Of a DNA stretch of 64,000 nt, positions 44,586 through 53,736 are shown piece after piece (the stretch's first letter is position 1; each line of letters begins with the position of its first letter). The notes under the pieces are model-generated. The model worked only from the letters and a program-made list of their open reading frames with translations. It had not been told where the DNA came from and searched no databases. The stretch is from Haloplasma contractile SSD-17B (GTDB lineage Bacteria; Bacillota_I; Bacilli_A; Haloplasmatales; Haloplasmataceae), in assembly GCF_000215935.2 (NCBI RefSeq), contig NZ_AFNU02000001.1, forward strand, positions 124,001 through 188,000. The letters are read 5' to 3'. A program made the position numbers and the translations under genes.

Positions 44586-45455
44586 ATGACTATACAATGG
44601 TTTCCTGGCCATATGGCTAAGGCGAGACGTCAAGTTGAAGAAAAATTGAAATTAGTGGATATCATTTACGAATTAAGGGATGCTAGAATTCCATACTCAT
44701 CAAGCAATCCAATGATGGGAGACATTATTAAAAATAAGCCCAGATTAATTCTATTGAATAAAGCTAAGATGGCAGATGAAGATAAAACAGAGGAATGGAT
44801 AAACTATTATAAAGATAACGGTATTATCGCACTAGATATCGATTCAATCTCTGGCTATAATATGCCTAAGATTATAAAGAAGTCTAGAGAAGTGTTGAAG
44901 GATCAATTAGAAAAGCAGCAACAAAAAGGGTTAAAACAACAAAATATAAAAGCCATGATCATTGGTATACCTAATGTAGGAAAATCTACATTCATTAATA
45001 CATTAGCAAAACGAAAAGTTGCTAGGACTGGTGACCGTCCTGGGGTGACGAAAGCGCAACAGTGGATTACAGTAGGTAATGGTCTACAACTTTTAGATAC
45101 ACCAGGTATTTTATGGCCTAAATTTGAAGAGCAAAAGGTTGGATTTAAACTTGCAATCACTGGAGCGATTAAAGATCAAATCTTACACTTAGATGATATT
45201 ACCATTTATGCGTTAGATTTTCTCAAAAAAAATCACCCTGAACGCCTAAAGGAACGCTTCAAATTAGAATCTTTACCGAATGATCATATTGAACTTTTAG
45301 ATCGTATTGGTAAGAAAAGAGGGTGTCTAATGTCAGGAGGAGTTGTTGACTATGACAAGGTGTTTGATATTGTATTGTATGAGCTACGAAATGAACGCTT
45401 AGGAAGACTAACATTTGAATTGCCAACCGATATAGTCGAGACGGACACAGACTGA
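44586..45455 (+). CDS. rbgA: Ribosome biogenesis GTPase RbgA (YlqF)
   Basis: The 289-residue circularly permuted GTPase is needed for late 50S assembly (L16 region). The order of G motifs is permuted as expected: G4 (LLNKAKMAD) precedes G1 ([10 protein letters not shown]), the [10 protein letters not shown] switch and G3 (DTPG). N-terminal [13 protein letters not shown] is diagnostic. The G4 box has Lys where the guanine-specifying Asp of NKxD normally stands (NKAK instead of NKAD). AAAGGTGAT precedes ATG 44586. rnhB follows downstream as in B. subtilis, with a small gene between. Confidence 0.95.
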   Translation: MTIQWFPGHMAKARRQVEEKLKLVDIIYELRDARIPYSSSNPMMGDIIKNKPRLILLNKAKMADEDKTEEWINYYKDNGIIALDIDSISGYNMPKIIKKSREVLKDQLEKQQQKGLKQQNIKAMIIGIPNVGKSTFINTLAKRKVARTGDRPGVTKAQQWITVGNGLQLLDTPGILWPKFEEQKVGFKLAITGAIKDQILHLDDITIYALDFLKKNHPERLKERFKLESLPNDHIELLDRIGKKRGCLMSGGVVDYDKVFDIVLYELRNERLGRLTFELPTDIVETDTD

Positions 45456-45484
45456 TTCATATAAAATGGATCAGTTTTTTTTAT
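45451..45484 (+). terminator. Intrinsic terminator at the end of rbgA
   Basis: ACTGATTCAT pairs with ATGGATCAGT (one mismatch) and is followed by eight T. The rbgA stop codon lies in the left arm. The 45485-45793 gap contains no other feature I can support. Confidence 0.8.
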
Positions 45485-45793
45485 TAGTTTATAGAATACT
45501 GATTATATAAGAATAAATAAGGGGGGCTTGTATTACTAAAAAAATAATGACAATTTAAATTAAGTGTATACTTGAATTTTAATCTGCCTTTACTCGTTTT
45601 TTTACCACCTATAATTAATAATGCATAGAGATTACTCGAATAAATTATGCGAATTTAGTCTAGATCAAACTCATTATTTCACATTTCTTTTCATAACTTA
45701 TATAAATAGACAAAATAATACTCTTAATCACAGTATACTTTTTATTGCATGTATTTATTTTAAGAGTTTAATTTAATGAAAAGGATGATGGAT

Positions 45794-46012
45794 ATGAATG
45801 AATGGATCTATTTAGCATTTTTGTTTTTAGTTGTTTTGTCAAATATCTATGCATTTAAAATCGGTCAAAATCGTAATCGAAAAGAAATTGATTCGTTAAG
45901 AAAACATTTAAATGAAACAATGAAACTTGTGTTTAAAAAACAAAGAGAAATTAATTGCTTGAAAGAAGATTATAAAAATCAAGAGGTATTAGAAATAAAA
46001 CAAAATTCTTGA
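45794..46012 (+). CDS. Small single-pass membrane protein with coiled coil
   Basis: The 72-residue protein has one N-terminal membrane segment (WIYLAFLFLVVLSNIYAF) and a charged helical tail. No family is recognised. The frame opens at ATG 45776, but AAAGG at 45780-45784 favours ATG 45794. Intermediate ATGs at 45785 and 45788 are too close. A terminator directly follows, so it is a single-gene unit. Confidence 0.65.
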   Translation: MNEWIYLAFLFLVVLSNIYAFKIGQNRNRKEIDSLRKHLNETMKLVFKKQREINCLKEDYKNQEVLEIKQNS

Positions 46013-46013
46013 C

Positions 46014-46046
46014 ACCTATATCATCACTGATGTAGGTATTTTTTTT
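46014..46046 (+). terminator. Intrinsic terminator after the small membrane protein
   Basis: ACCTATATCA pairs with TGATGTAGGT (one G-T pair) over a 4-nt loop, followed by a long T tract. Confidence 0.82.
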
Positions 46047-46125
46047 AAAAATACGAAAATAGTCTATACAAAATAATTGTTTTTATTAGTGAAAATAAAC
46101 ATCTATTTGGGTATTGGTATCTATT

Positions 46126-46169
46126 ATATCTAAAAAATTATTTACATAATTTTTTAGATATGCTATAAT
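46126..46169 (+). promoter_or_regulatory. rnhB promoter embedded in a 15-bp perfect palindrome
   Basis: The -35 TTTACA (46141-46146) is exactly the 6-base spacer of a perfect inverted repeat. ATATCTAAAAAATTA (46126-46140) lies on its left and the complementary arm (46147-46161) on its right. The right arm fills most of the 17-base spacer to the extended -10 TGCTATAAT (46161-46169). The promoter is canonical. The palindrome could be an operator. Confidence 0.8.
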
Positions 46170-46201
46170 CAATATCGCATTTTAAATAGATGGTGATAGG
46201 A

Positions 46202-46960
46202 ATGACAGAATTGAATAGTTTACTAAAAGACCTTAAAAATACATTAAATGAGATTGAAAAAAACGAAACATCAGCTAGTAAAGAACGATCATTTGAAGAG
46301 TTAAGTAAAAAAGAGCAGAAAGAATATAATAATTATTCAAAATTTCTTGAAATGTCGGCTTATGAGCATGATTTATTTAATCAGGGTGTAAAATATATAT
46401 GTGGAATTGATGAAGTAGGTAGGGGACCTATAGCAGGTCCGGTTGTTGCTGCTGCAGTTATTTTACCACGAGACTTTTACCTTCCTGGATTGAATGATTC
46501 AAAGAAGTTAACGGCAAAGAAGAGAGAACAATTTTATAAAGAGATTATTTCAAATGCTATTACATATGGTATCGGTGTTTGTACGGTGAATGAAATTGAT
46601 CATGATAATATTTATAACGCTACAAAAGTCGCTATGGAACGCGCCATTAAACAGTTAACGATTGTACCTGATCATTTGTTAATTGATGCGATGACGTTAC
46701 CTATTGATCATAAACAAACAAGCATAATTAAAGGTGATGCAAAAAGTATTTCGATTGCAGCCGCTAGTATTATTGCAAAAGTTTCAAGAGATCAATATAT
46801 GAAGAAACTTTCTCTACGTTACCCTGAATATGGTTTTGAAACAAATTCTGGTTACGGAACGAAGAAACACATCGATGCGTTAAACCAGCATGGTATAACA
46901 CCTATTCATAGAAAAAGTTTTGAACCTGTTAAGACCTTATTGATGCCAAAACTTGTGTAG
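46202..46960 (+). CDS. rnhB: Ribonuclease HII
   Basis: The 252-residue enzyme removes ribonucleotides from DNA-RNA junctions. Catalytic acidic residues are visible in [23 protein letters not shown] and [19 protein letters not shown]. About 60 N-terminal residues precede the catalytic core, as in B. subtilis RnhB. ATG 46202 follows GGTGATAGG; the upstream ATG 46190 has no ribosome site. Confidence 0.96.
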   Translation: MTELNSLLKDLKNTLNEIEKNETSASKERSFEELSKKEQKEYNNYSKFLEMSAYEHDLFNQGVKYICGIDEVGRGPIAGPVVAAAVILPRDFYLPGLNDSKKLTAKKREQFYKEIISNAITYGIGVCTVNEIDHDNIYNATKVAMERAIKQLTIVPDHLLIDAMTLPIDHKQTSIIKGDAKSISIAAASIIAKVSRDQYMKKLSLRYPEYGFETNSGYGTKKHIDALNQHGITPIHRKSFEPVKTLLMPKLV

Positions 46961-47010
46961 AAGCGGCATTTATTACTGAGAGCAGTGATTCATAAAGATA
47001 TAATTAAATG

Positions 47011-47067
47011 AATAGAAAACTTTTTAAATGGAGCTTAGGGGCTAATTTAATGGTTTTCTATTTTTTT
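47011..47067 (+). terminator. Intrinsic terminator after rnhB
   Basis: AATAGAAAAC (47011-47020) pairs with GTTTTCTATT (47053-47062), and an inner TTAAAT/ATTTAA stem lies between them. A T tract follows. Confidence 0.8.
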
Positions 47068-47188
47068 ATAAAAAGGGAATAGAAAAATTAAACGATTTTA
47101 AGTTCTCAATAGAGGCGCAAATTTTAAAATGAATAATATGAAATCATTTTCACCTTATTAAAGTGTATATAATGGTGAGGTGATGTAA

Positions 47189-48010
47189 ATGACTACAAGA
47201 GACATATTGATTAACTTATCTACTCTTGCTCTAGAAGTTCCAACTTTATATAAATACTATTCTGCTATAGAAAAAGGAATACCTATAGATGCTGTGCTTA
47301 GTGAGAAACATTTTAAAACTTATCAAGCATTAAAAGAGGTTCCTATTGAACATAATTTACAAAAACAGAACATAAAGATTATAACAATCGAAGACAAATT
47401 GTATCCTGAACCATTAAGACATATATTCAGACCACCGATTGTACTTTATTACATGGGAGATTTAAATCTATTAAACAAACCTATAATCGCGATTATAGGA
47501 TCTAGAAATTACTCGTTATATGGAAAAAAGGTAACAGAACATTTGACAAAAGAGTTAATAAAAAATAAAATAGTGGTTATAAGTGGTCTAGCCTATGGAA
47601 TTGATACAATAGCCCACAGAACAGCAATAAACAATCTGGGTAAGACAATATCAGTGATTGGGTCTGGTTTTTTTCATATATACCCTAAGGGCCACGAGAA
47701 GATTGCAAAAGAAATAGCAGAACGTCATTTGCTAATTAGCGAATATCCACCGCACGAAGCGCCTGTACGGTCACATTTCGTATTTAGGAATCGATTAATT
47801 AGTGCACTATCTAGCGGTGTATTAGTGGTTGAGGCTAAAATGAAAAGTGGCACGATGATTACAGTTGATTATGCACTCAATCAAGGCAAACAAATCTATG
47901 CGATTCCAAGTAATCTATTTGAAGAAAATGGTAAGGGAACAAACGAATTAATTAAAGAGGGAGCTAAGGTTGTAACGAACATTTATGACATTTTAGAAGA
48001 TTTTTCCTAA
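47189..48010 (+). CDS. dprA: DNA processing protein DprA (Smf)
   Basis: The 273-residue protein loads RecA on incoming single-stranded DNA during transformation. The extended Rossmann fold is marked by IIGSRNYSLYGKKVT, VISGLAYGIDTIAH, EYPPHEAPVRSHFVFRNR and EAKMKSGTMITVDYAL. The C-terminal winged domain found in some DprA proteins is absent. The putative start ATG 47189 follows GGTGAGGTGAT. topA follows, as in B. subtilis. With ylbF it is one of only two competence-linked genes here. Confidence 0.94.
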   Translation: MTTRDILINLSTLALEVPTLYKYYSAIEKGIPIDAVLSEKHFKTYQALKEVPIEHNLQKQNIKIITIEDKLYPEPLRHIFRPPIVLYYMGDLNLLNKPIIAIIGSRNYSLYGKKVTEHLTKELIKNKIVVISGLAYGIDTIAHRTAINNLGKTISVIGSGFFHIYPKGHEKIAKEIAERHLLISEYPPHEAPVRSHFVFRNRLISALSSGVLVVEAKMKSGTMITVDYALNQGKQIYAIPSNLFEENGKGTNELIKEGAKVVTNIYDILEDFS

Positions 48011-48153
48011 AAATTACTTGAAAATTATCGTAATAACATTCATAATATAACTATTGAAGCGATATTTAGTAGAAATTGAGTGGAAAACTAACCTGATCCT
48101 CATGTCTAGCGATTAGTAACACACAAAAGAAGAACGGATCATATGTTTAAAGC

Positions 48154-48204
48154 GAGATTTTCGTACTTAATGCTTAGTAAAAGATAGGGTGATAACGAAA
48201 ACTC
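48154..48204 (+). repeat. Inverted arms related to the 60-bp hairpin repeats, upstream of topA
   Basis: GAGATTTTCGT (48154-48164) and ACGAAAACTC (48195-48204) can pair with one bulge. The same two strings form the arms of the tandem repeats at 13840-13989, where GAGATTTTCG is at 13851-13860 and ACGAAAACTC at 13878-13887. Here the intervening sequence differs and the arms end 25 bases before the topA ribosome site. Confidence 0.55.
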
Positions 48205-48242
48205 TATTTTCAATACAAAAATTTAAAACAAAGGTGAAGAAC

Positions 48243-50483
48243 ATGGAGAAAAAATTAGTGATAGTAGAATCTCCTGCAAAAGCGAATACAATTGAAAAAT
48301 ATCTTGGTAAAGAATTCCGAGTTATGTCAAGTGTAGGTCATATTCGTGATCTAGCTACAACTGGTCCAGGAGGATTAGGAGTAGATGTAGAAAATGAATT
48401 TACGCCCAATTATCGTACAATACGTGGTAAAGGAAAGGTTCTAAAAGAGCTTAGAAAAGCTGTAAAAGAGGCAGATGCTGTCTATCTTGCAACCGACCCC
48501 GACCGCGAAGGAGAAGCAATTAGTTGGCATTTATATGATTCACTTAAACTTGGTGAAAAAGAGACAATGAAAGTGTATCGTGTTGTATTTCATGAAATCA
48601 CAAAAAGTGTTATCTTAAAGGCGATTAATAATCCACGTGAAATAAATTATGATTTAGTAAGATCACAGGAGTCAAGACGAATACTAGATCGTATTATCGG
48701 GTTTAAATTATCGAAACTATTACAGACTAAAATAGGATCAAAATCAGCAGGGCGCGTACAGTCGGTAGCATTGAAGTTGATTGTTGACAGGGAACGTGAA
48801 ATTGAGGCGTTTATTCCTGAAGAGTATTGGACAATCGAAGGTTTATTTAACAAAAATAATATTGACTTTGATGGCTATTTAATAAAAAAAGGGAACGACA
48901 AGATTTCAATATCAAATGAAGATGAAGCAAATGCCATTCTTAATGACTTAACAGATTCGTATATTATTGAGGGCATCGAAAAGAATGTAAAGAATAAATA
49001 CCCGAAACCTCCGTTTATAACATCTACGTTACAGCAAGAAGCCTCAACGAAACTTTACTTTAATTCTAGAAAAACAATGTCCGTTGCACAGAAACTGTAT
49101 GAGGGAATTGAAGTTAATGGTTCTCCACTAGGATTAATCACTTACATGCGTACAGATTCTGTAAGATTATCAGATGAGTTTGTATCAGCTGCAAAAATGT
49201 ATATTAGTAACAACTTTGGTAAAGATTATTTAGGCACTGGATCAAAAAAGGAAAAAAAGTCTAAAAATGCTCAAGATGCCCATGAAGGGATTCGACCTAC
49301 TGATGTTACTATGACACCAGAGAGTATGAAGAAGTTCTTAACTAAAGAACAATACAAACTCTATAAATTGATCTGGTCTCGTGCTGTAGCATCTATGATG
49401 CATCCAGCACAGGTATTCCATACGGTATTAAATATACAGAACAATGACTATGTGTTTAAAGGAACAGGTCAAACCATGAAGTTTGATGGGTATCTAAAAG
49501 TGTATGGAGACTATGAACAAACAAAAGTTACAATTTTACCAGATTTAAATAAAGGCGAAAAAGTGAACGATAAAAAAATTGAAAAGATTCAGCATTTCAC
49601 ACAACCCAAAGCGAGATATTCTGAAGCTAAGCTCATAAAGGAAATGGAAGAACTCGGAATTGGTCGCCCCTCCACTTATTCAGCAACAATGGAGACACTA
49701 AGGAATCGTCACTATGTAACTGTTGAACAAAAGAAATTTCATCCTACTGAACAAGGAATTATTACCATAGATAAATTAGTAGAGTTCTTTACGAACATTA
49801 TTAACGTTACCTATACAGCTGAGATGGAAGAAACACTGGATCAGATTGCTAAGGGTGATAAGGTATGGCATAAAGAGTTAAAAACATTCTATGATTTATT
49901 TATTCCGCTTGTAGATTATGCTAAAGAAAATATGGAAAAAATACCTCCCCGAGAAACGGGAGAAAATTGTCCTGAATGTGGCGAACCCTTAGTATTCCGT
50001 CAAAGTCGATACGGAGAGTTTGTCGGTTGTAGTGGATACCCTGAATGTAAATATATTAAAAAAGAAGATGAAGAAGAGCCTGTTAAGACAGACGTAACCT
50101 GTCCTAAATGTGAAGAAGGTGTCTTTGTAGAACGTGTTGCAAAAAGAGGACGAAACAAGGGAAACAAGTTCTTTGCATGTAGTAATTATCCAAAATGTAA
50201 AAATGCTGTTAGTAATCAGCCTACTCATGAGGTATGTACAGATTGTGGGAATATTTTAACTGAAAAAGATGGCGAAGTCATCTGTGAAAATAAAAAATGT
50301 GTGCGTAATAAAAAAGAAACAACTAAAGAAGAGACGACTACTAAGAAGACCTCAACCAATAAGGGCACTGCAAAAAAAACGTCGACTAAGAAAAAAACGA
50401 CAACAAAGGCCACAAAAAAGAAAACGACAACAAAAAAGAAAGTAACAGAGAATAAAGTAAAAGATGAAGTAGAAACTAAATAA
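48243..50483 (+). CDS. topA: DNA topoisomerase I
   Basis: The 746-residue type IA topoisomerase relaxes negative supercoils. The TOPRIM domain (LVIVESPAKANTIEKYLG, ATDPDREGEAISWHL) leads to the active-site Tyr301 in ITYMRTDS. Three C-terminal zinc ribbons follow: CPECGEPLVFRQSRYGEF with its second Cys pair, CPKCEEGVFVERV, and CTDCGNIL. The last about 55 residues are a Lys/Thr-rich tail that likely contacts DNA. The frame opens at 48189, but AAAGGTGA fixes ATG 48243. In B. subtilis trmFO and xerC would come next; here they are 37 kb away. Confidence 0.97.
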   Translation: MEKKLVIVESPAKANTIEKYLGKEFRVMSSVGHIRDLATTGPGGLGVDVENEFTPNYRTIRGKGKVLKELRKAVKEADAVYLATDPDREGEAISWHLYDSLKLGEKETMKVYRVVFHEITKSVILKAINNPREINYDLVRSQESRRILDRIIGFKLSKLLQTKIGSKSAGRVQSVALKLIVDREREIEAFIPEEYWTIEGLFNKNNIDFDGYLIKKGNDKISISNEDEANAILNDLTDSYIIEGIEKNVKNKYPKPPFITSTLQQEASTKLYFNSRKTMSVAQKLYEGIEVNGSPLGLITYMRTDSVRLSDEFVSAAKMYISNNFGKDYLGTGSKKEKKSKNAQDAHEGIRPTDVTMTPESMKKFLTKEQYKLYKLIWSRAVASMMHPAQVFHTVLNIQNNDYVFKGTGQTMKFDGYLKVYGDYEQTKVTILPDLNKGEKVNDKKIEKIQHFTQPKARYSEAKLIKEMEELGIGRPSTYSATMETLRNRHYVTVEQKKFHPTEQGIITIDKLVEFFTNIINVTYTAEMEETLDQIAKGDKVWHKELKTFYDLFIPLVDYAKENMEKIPPRETGENCPECGEPLVFRQSRYGEFVGCSGYPECKYIKKEDEEEPVKTDVTCPKCEEGVFVERVAKRGRNKGNKFFACSNYPKCKNAVSNQPTHEVCTDCGNILTEKDGEVICENKKCVRNKKETTKEETTTKKTSTNKGTAKKTSTKKKTTTKATKKKTTTKKKVTENKVKDEVETK

Positions 50484-50490
50484 AAGAAAC

Positions 50491-50528
50491 AAAAAACGAT
50501 GCAGTATAAGTGCATCGTTTTTTTTTTG
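50491..50528 (+). terminator. Intrinsic terminator after topA
   Basis: AAACGATGCA pairs with TGCATCGTTT around a 7-nt loop, followed by a long T run. Confidence 0.9.
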
Positions 50529-50641
50529 ATTTGTTATGATTAAAGGGATTTCAAGAACATCACATATACCTGCATTTCCTTCTATTGGTACTTATATATT
50601 GTATGAAACGAAGGTAAACTATAAATACAGGAGGAATGATT

Positions 50642-50806
50642 ATGATTTTGTTTGCAGTAGTATTAGGTTGTCTGTTAAGCTATTTTATTTTAACGATGAA
50701 CACAAATCCATCGAGGCTAAAAGAGTTTTTGTTTGGAAAGAATGAATATCAAGTCTATGACATTATTGATACAAAGAACATTAAACAAAACAAAAAAGCA
50801 AAGTAG
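50642..50806 (+). CDS. 54-residue single-pass membrane protein
   Basis: ATG 50642 is preceded by a strong AGGAGG. The product begins with a membrane segment (MILFAVVLGCLLSYFILT), followed by a basic tail ending KQNKKAK. Its stop overlaps the ribosome site (TAGGTG) of the next small membrane protein, so the two are coupled. A longer frame at 50536-50745 overlaps it but has no ribosome site. No family recognised. Confidence 0.65.
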   Translation: MILFAVVLGCLLSYFILTMNTNPSRLKEFLFGKNEYQVYDIIDTKNIKQNKKAK

Positions 50807-50814
50807 GTGTTTAT

Positions 50815-51111
50815 ATGGGGTACGTGATCCTGGGATTGATTACATTCGTACTTATTATCTATTTCATATATGATACAACTCGTTCTAAATTCAAAAATGA
50901 TGAAAACGAATTAAGTGATGATGAAATAAGGAGTCTATATGAGGGGGATTTAGATGAAGATGAATATCCTAAAGATATAAACAAAATAGAGGCAAGACTC
51001 AGTACGGAATTTGCTGAAGAAGTCTTAAATAGTGAGTTAGAGTTTTTGAAAGATGAAATGAATGAAAATGAAGTTGATCAAGATGATGAAGAAGAAGAAT
51101 TAAAACGATAG
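50815..51111 (+). CDS. Small membrane protein with acidic cytosolic tail
   Basis: The 98-residue protein has one N-terminal membrane segment (YVILGLITFVLIIYFIYD) and a long, strongly acidic tail (ENELSDDEIRSLYEGDLDED; DQDDEEEELKR). It follows the 54-residue membrane protein by 8 bases and is closed by a terminator. No family recognised. The basic tail of its neighbour and this acidic tail could interact, which is inference. Confidence 0.7.
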   Translation: MGYVILGLITFVLIIYFIYDTTRSKFKNDENELSDDEIRSLYEGDLDEDEYPKDINKIEARLSTEFAEEVLNSELEFLKDEMNENEVDQDDEEEELKR

Positions 51112-51118
51112 TTTTACC

Positions 51119-51152
51119 ATACTCTGTTAGTAGTCCTAACAGGGTATTTTAG
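51119..51152 (+). terminator. Intrinsic terminator after the small membrane pair
   Basis: ATACTCTGTTAG pairs with CTAACAGGGTAT (one G-T pair) over a 5-nt loop, followed by TTT. Confidence 0.78.
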
Positions 51153-51283
51153 TATTTTATAACCAAGTACCTAAGATGTACCAACTATTAAATAAATATA
51201 ACAGTATAATATATTTATAAACGCTATACTTTTTTGTTTTATTACTAGTATAAATATGGTATTATAATATTGTGGTGATTTAT

Positions 51284-53575
51284 GTGAAAAAACTTAATAT
51301 TTCAGCAAGAGAATTAGCTGAATTTGTATATAATGAAGGGGATCTTAATCTTAGGTTTATTGATAAACGTGTGTTACAAGAAGGAATTCGACTTCACCAA
51401 TATATACAAAAAAGCTACAAAAAAGAAGAAATAGAGGTGTTTGTTAAATCAAACATAAGGTTTAAAACATTTGACCTGACAATTCAGGGTAGGATTGATA
51501 TCTTAACTTATAACGACAATCTACCGCATGTGATTGAAATTAAAAGTACAAGTATGCCACTAGATGAACTTGAAATTGATTCTAATAGGGCTTATTTGGC
51601 ACAGGCCAAAATTTATGCCTATCTCTTTGCTAAAACGAATAATTACAAACAAGTCATGGTTTCTATTACATATATTAATCGACATAATGAATCCGATACA
51701 AAACGCGTGTCTAGAATTTTTTTGTATGAAGAATTGACTACATTTTTTGAGAATACAATTCAAGCTTATTTAACCTTTATTACGATTATATCAGATTGGC
51801 AAGATAATAAAATGGAAAGTATTAAGAACTTAGAATTTCCTTACGAGCGTTACCGTAAAGGACAAAGTGAACTAATTGACCATACGAGTAGTGCAGTAAC
51901 TGGTAATAAGAAAATGTTTATTTGTGCCCCAACAGGTATTGGTAAAACGCTTGGAACTATATACCCAACACTTAAGGGGGTAACGAATTCAAACGAACGA
52001 ATCTTTTATCTGACCGCCAAAACGGTTGGAAAACAAGTTGCTCGCGAAACATTCAGCTTATTACGTGAGAAGGAAGATTTAAAGTTTAGAACGCTTACCA
52101 TGACTGCTAAAGAAAAAATCTGTATTAATGATGAATGTAAATGTGATCCAACGCATTGTGTGTATACTAAAAATTTTTATCAGAAGTTAAAACCTGCAAT
52201 GGAAGATATTCTAGTCTCTGTAGAAGATTTGTATTATGATAATATTGTTTCTTATGCTAAACGGCATGAGATTTGTCCATTTGAATATCAATTATCATTG
52301 TCGATGTATTCTGATGCAGTAATCTGTGACTACAATTATGTATTCGATCCTAGAGTCTATTTACGACGTTTTTTTGATGTGAATGCAAGTCAAATCACAT
52401 TGTTGATTGATGAGGCTCATAATTTATACGACAGAGCATGTAATATGTATACTGCGTCTATTCGTGCTTATTACATCATGATGATTAAAAATCAAGTAAT
52501 GGATCACGAAAAAATTCAAGAATTATCAAGTACTGTTTTAAGTACATTAAAACAGTATCATGAAAATTTAAATCGGAACTCGATTAACTTTCAAACGATG
52601 CAGGATTTAGATGAATCACTGCTTAAAGCAGTTAAACAGTTAACAGACCTTTTAAGTGACTATCTTGAAGAAAATAAGGACGAAGAATTTAGTGAGGCAT
52701 TTATGAATAGTTATTTCGAACTGCTTAATGTTTTGCGAATAAGTGAGTATTATAATCAAGACTTTATCGTTTACATCGAACAATATAGAGACAACTCTAC
52801 TTATACAATTCGTTGTCTGAATCCTAAGGAAGTAATCAAACAGATGACAGATCGCGTCAAAAGTAGTGTCTTCTTCTCAGCCACTCTTTATCCAATCAAT
52901 TACTACATTGATGTCCTCGGTGGACAAGCATCAGAAGATGAGCAAATTGTTTTAGAGTCCCCATTTAAACAGGAACATCTAAACTTAGTTGTGAATACTT
53001 CCATTTCTACTAAGTACCGGGACCGAGAGGGTACAAAAAATCAAATTAGCTTTTTAGTGAATCATTTAATTCGAAAAGATGGTAAGTATTTAGTATTCTT
53101 TCCATCTTATGCATATTTAGAACTAGTGTTTGATGATTTTACAAAACATCATGAATATGAAGGAACGATACTCAAACAGGAGCGCTCCATGACGTTAAAG
53201 GAAAGAGAATCCTTCTTAGGACATTTTGATCATAGCAAACGAAATGTTGTTGGATTCGTCGTTTTAGGTGGTATATTCTCAGAGGGGATTGATTTTATCG
53301 GTGATCGTCTTAATGGAGTAGCAATTGTTGGAGTAGGACTACCTCAATATAACGATTATCGTAATGTATTAAAACGCTACTTTGATGAGAAATACAATAA
53401 AGGCTTTCTCTACGCTTATATCTATCCAGGGTTTAGTCGTATTTTACAAGCTGTAGGGCGCGTCATTCGCACAGAAGATGATGTAGGAGTTGCATTATTA
53501 ATTGGGAGTCGATTTGCTCAGAAACAATATAATCATTTATTTCCAAAACATTGGTCACACTATAAAAAGATGTAA
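51284..53575 (+). CDS. DinG/XPD-type DNA helicase with N-terminal PD-(D/E)XK nuclease-like domain
   Basis: The 763-residue protein joins two units. Residues about 60-140 look like a PD-(D/E)XK fold, with Asp in QGRIDIL, Glu and Lys in VIEIKST and the motif IV-like QAKIYAYLFA. The rest is a superfamily 2 helicase. Walker A is CAPTGIGKTLGT (about 215) and the DEAH box is LLIDEAHNLYD (about 375). Cysteines spaced as in iron-sulphur helicases (EKIC, CKC, HC, HEIC) lie between, and late motifs include VVLGGIFSEGIDFIG and QAVGRVIRTEDD. It probably acts in DNA repair, unwinding 5'-3'. The start is GTG 51284 behind GGTGAT, not GTG 51272. Confidence 0.87.
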   Translation: MKKLNISARELAEFVYNEGDLNLRFIDKRVLQEGIRLHQYIQKSYKKEEIEVFVKSNIRFKTFDLTIQGRIDILTYNDNLPHVIEIKSTSMPLDELEIDSNRAYLAQAKIYAYLFAKTNNYKQVMVSITYINRHNESDTKRVSRIFLYEELTTFFENTIQAYLTFITIISDWQDNKMESIKNLEFPYERYRKGQSELIDHTSSAVTGNKKMFICAPTGIGKTLGTIYPTLKGVTNSNERIFYLTAKTVGKQVARETFSLLREKEDLKFRTLTMTAKEKICINDECKCDPTHCVYTKNFYQKLKPAMEDILVSVEDLYYDNIVSYAKRHEICPFEYQLSLSMYSDAVICDYNYVFDPRVYLRRFFDVNASQITLLIDEAHNLYDRACNMYTASIRAYYIMMIKNQVMDHEKIQELSSTVLSTLKQYHENLNRNSINFQTMQDLDESLLKAVKQLTDLLSDYLEENKDEEFSEAFMNSYFELLNVLRISEYYNQDFIVYIEQYRDNSTYTIRCLNPKEVIKQMTDRVKSSVFFSATLYPINYYIDVLGGQASEDEQIVLESPFKQEHLNLVVNTSISTKYRDREGTKNQISFLVNHLIRKDGKYLVFFPSYAYLELVFDDFTKHHEYEGTILKQERSMTLKERESFLGHFDHSKRNVVGFVVLGGIFSEGIDFIGDRLNGVAIVGVGLPQYNDYRNVLKRYFDEKYNKGFLYAYIYPGFSRILQAVGRVIRTEDDVGVALLIGSRFAQKQYNHLFPKHWSHYKKM

Positions 53576-53736
53576 TTTCAATAATCTCAAGTTAATGATC
53601 ATGAAGTATAATGACCTCATGACTTAATATTAGAGGTAACATCCTTTTATATGATCACTGTAGTCTTATTGAAAAACTGCAACTGTTGTGATAATATGAA
53701 TTTAAATAAAAATGACAAAAAAAGGGGGGAATCCTC

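Noticed and set aside
50225-50515. Hydrophobic 96-codon frame on the minus strand of topA
   Set aside because: It is the complement of the Lys/Thr-rich topA tail, which always reads as Phe/Val/Leu on the other strand.
50536-50745. 69-codon frame after topA
   Set aside because: It overlaps the better-supported 54-residue membrane protein and has no ribosome site.
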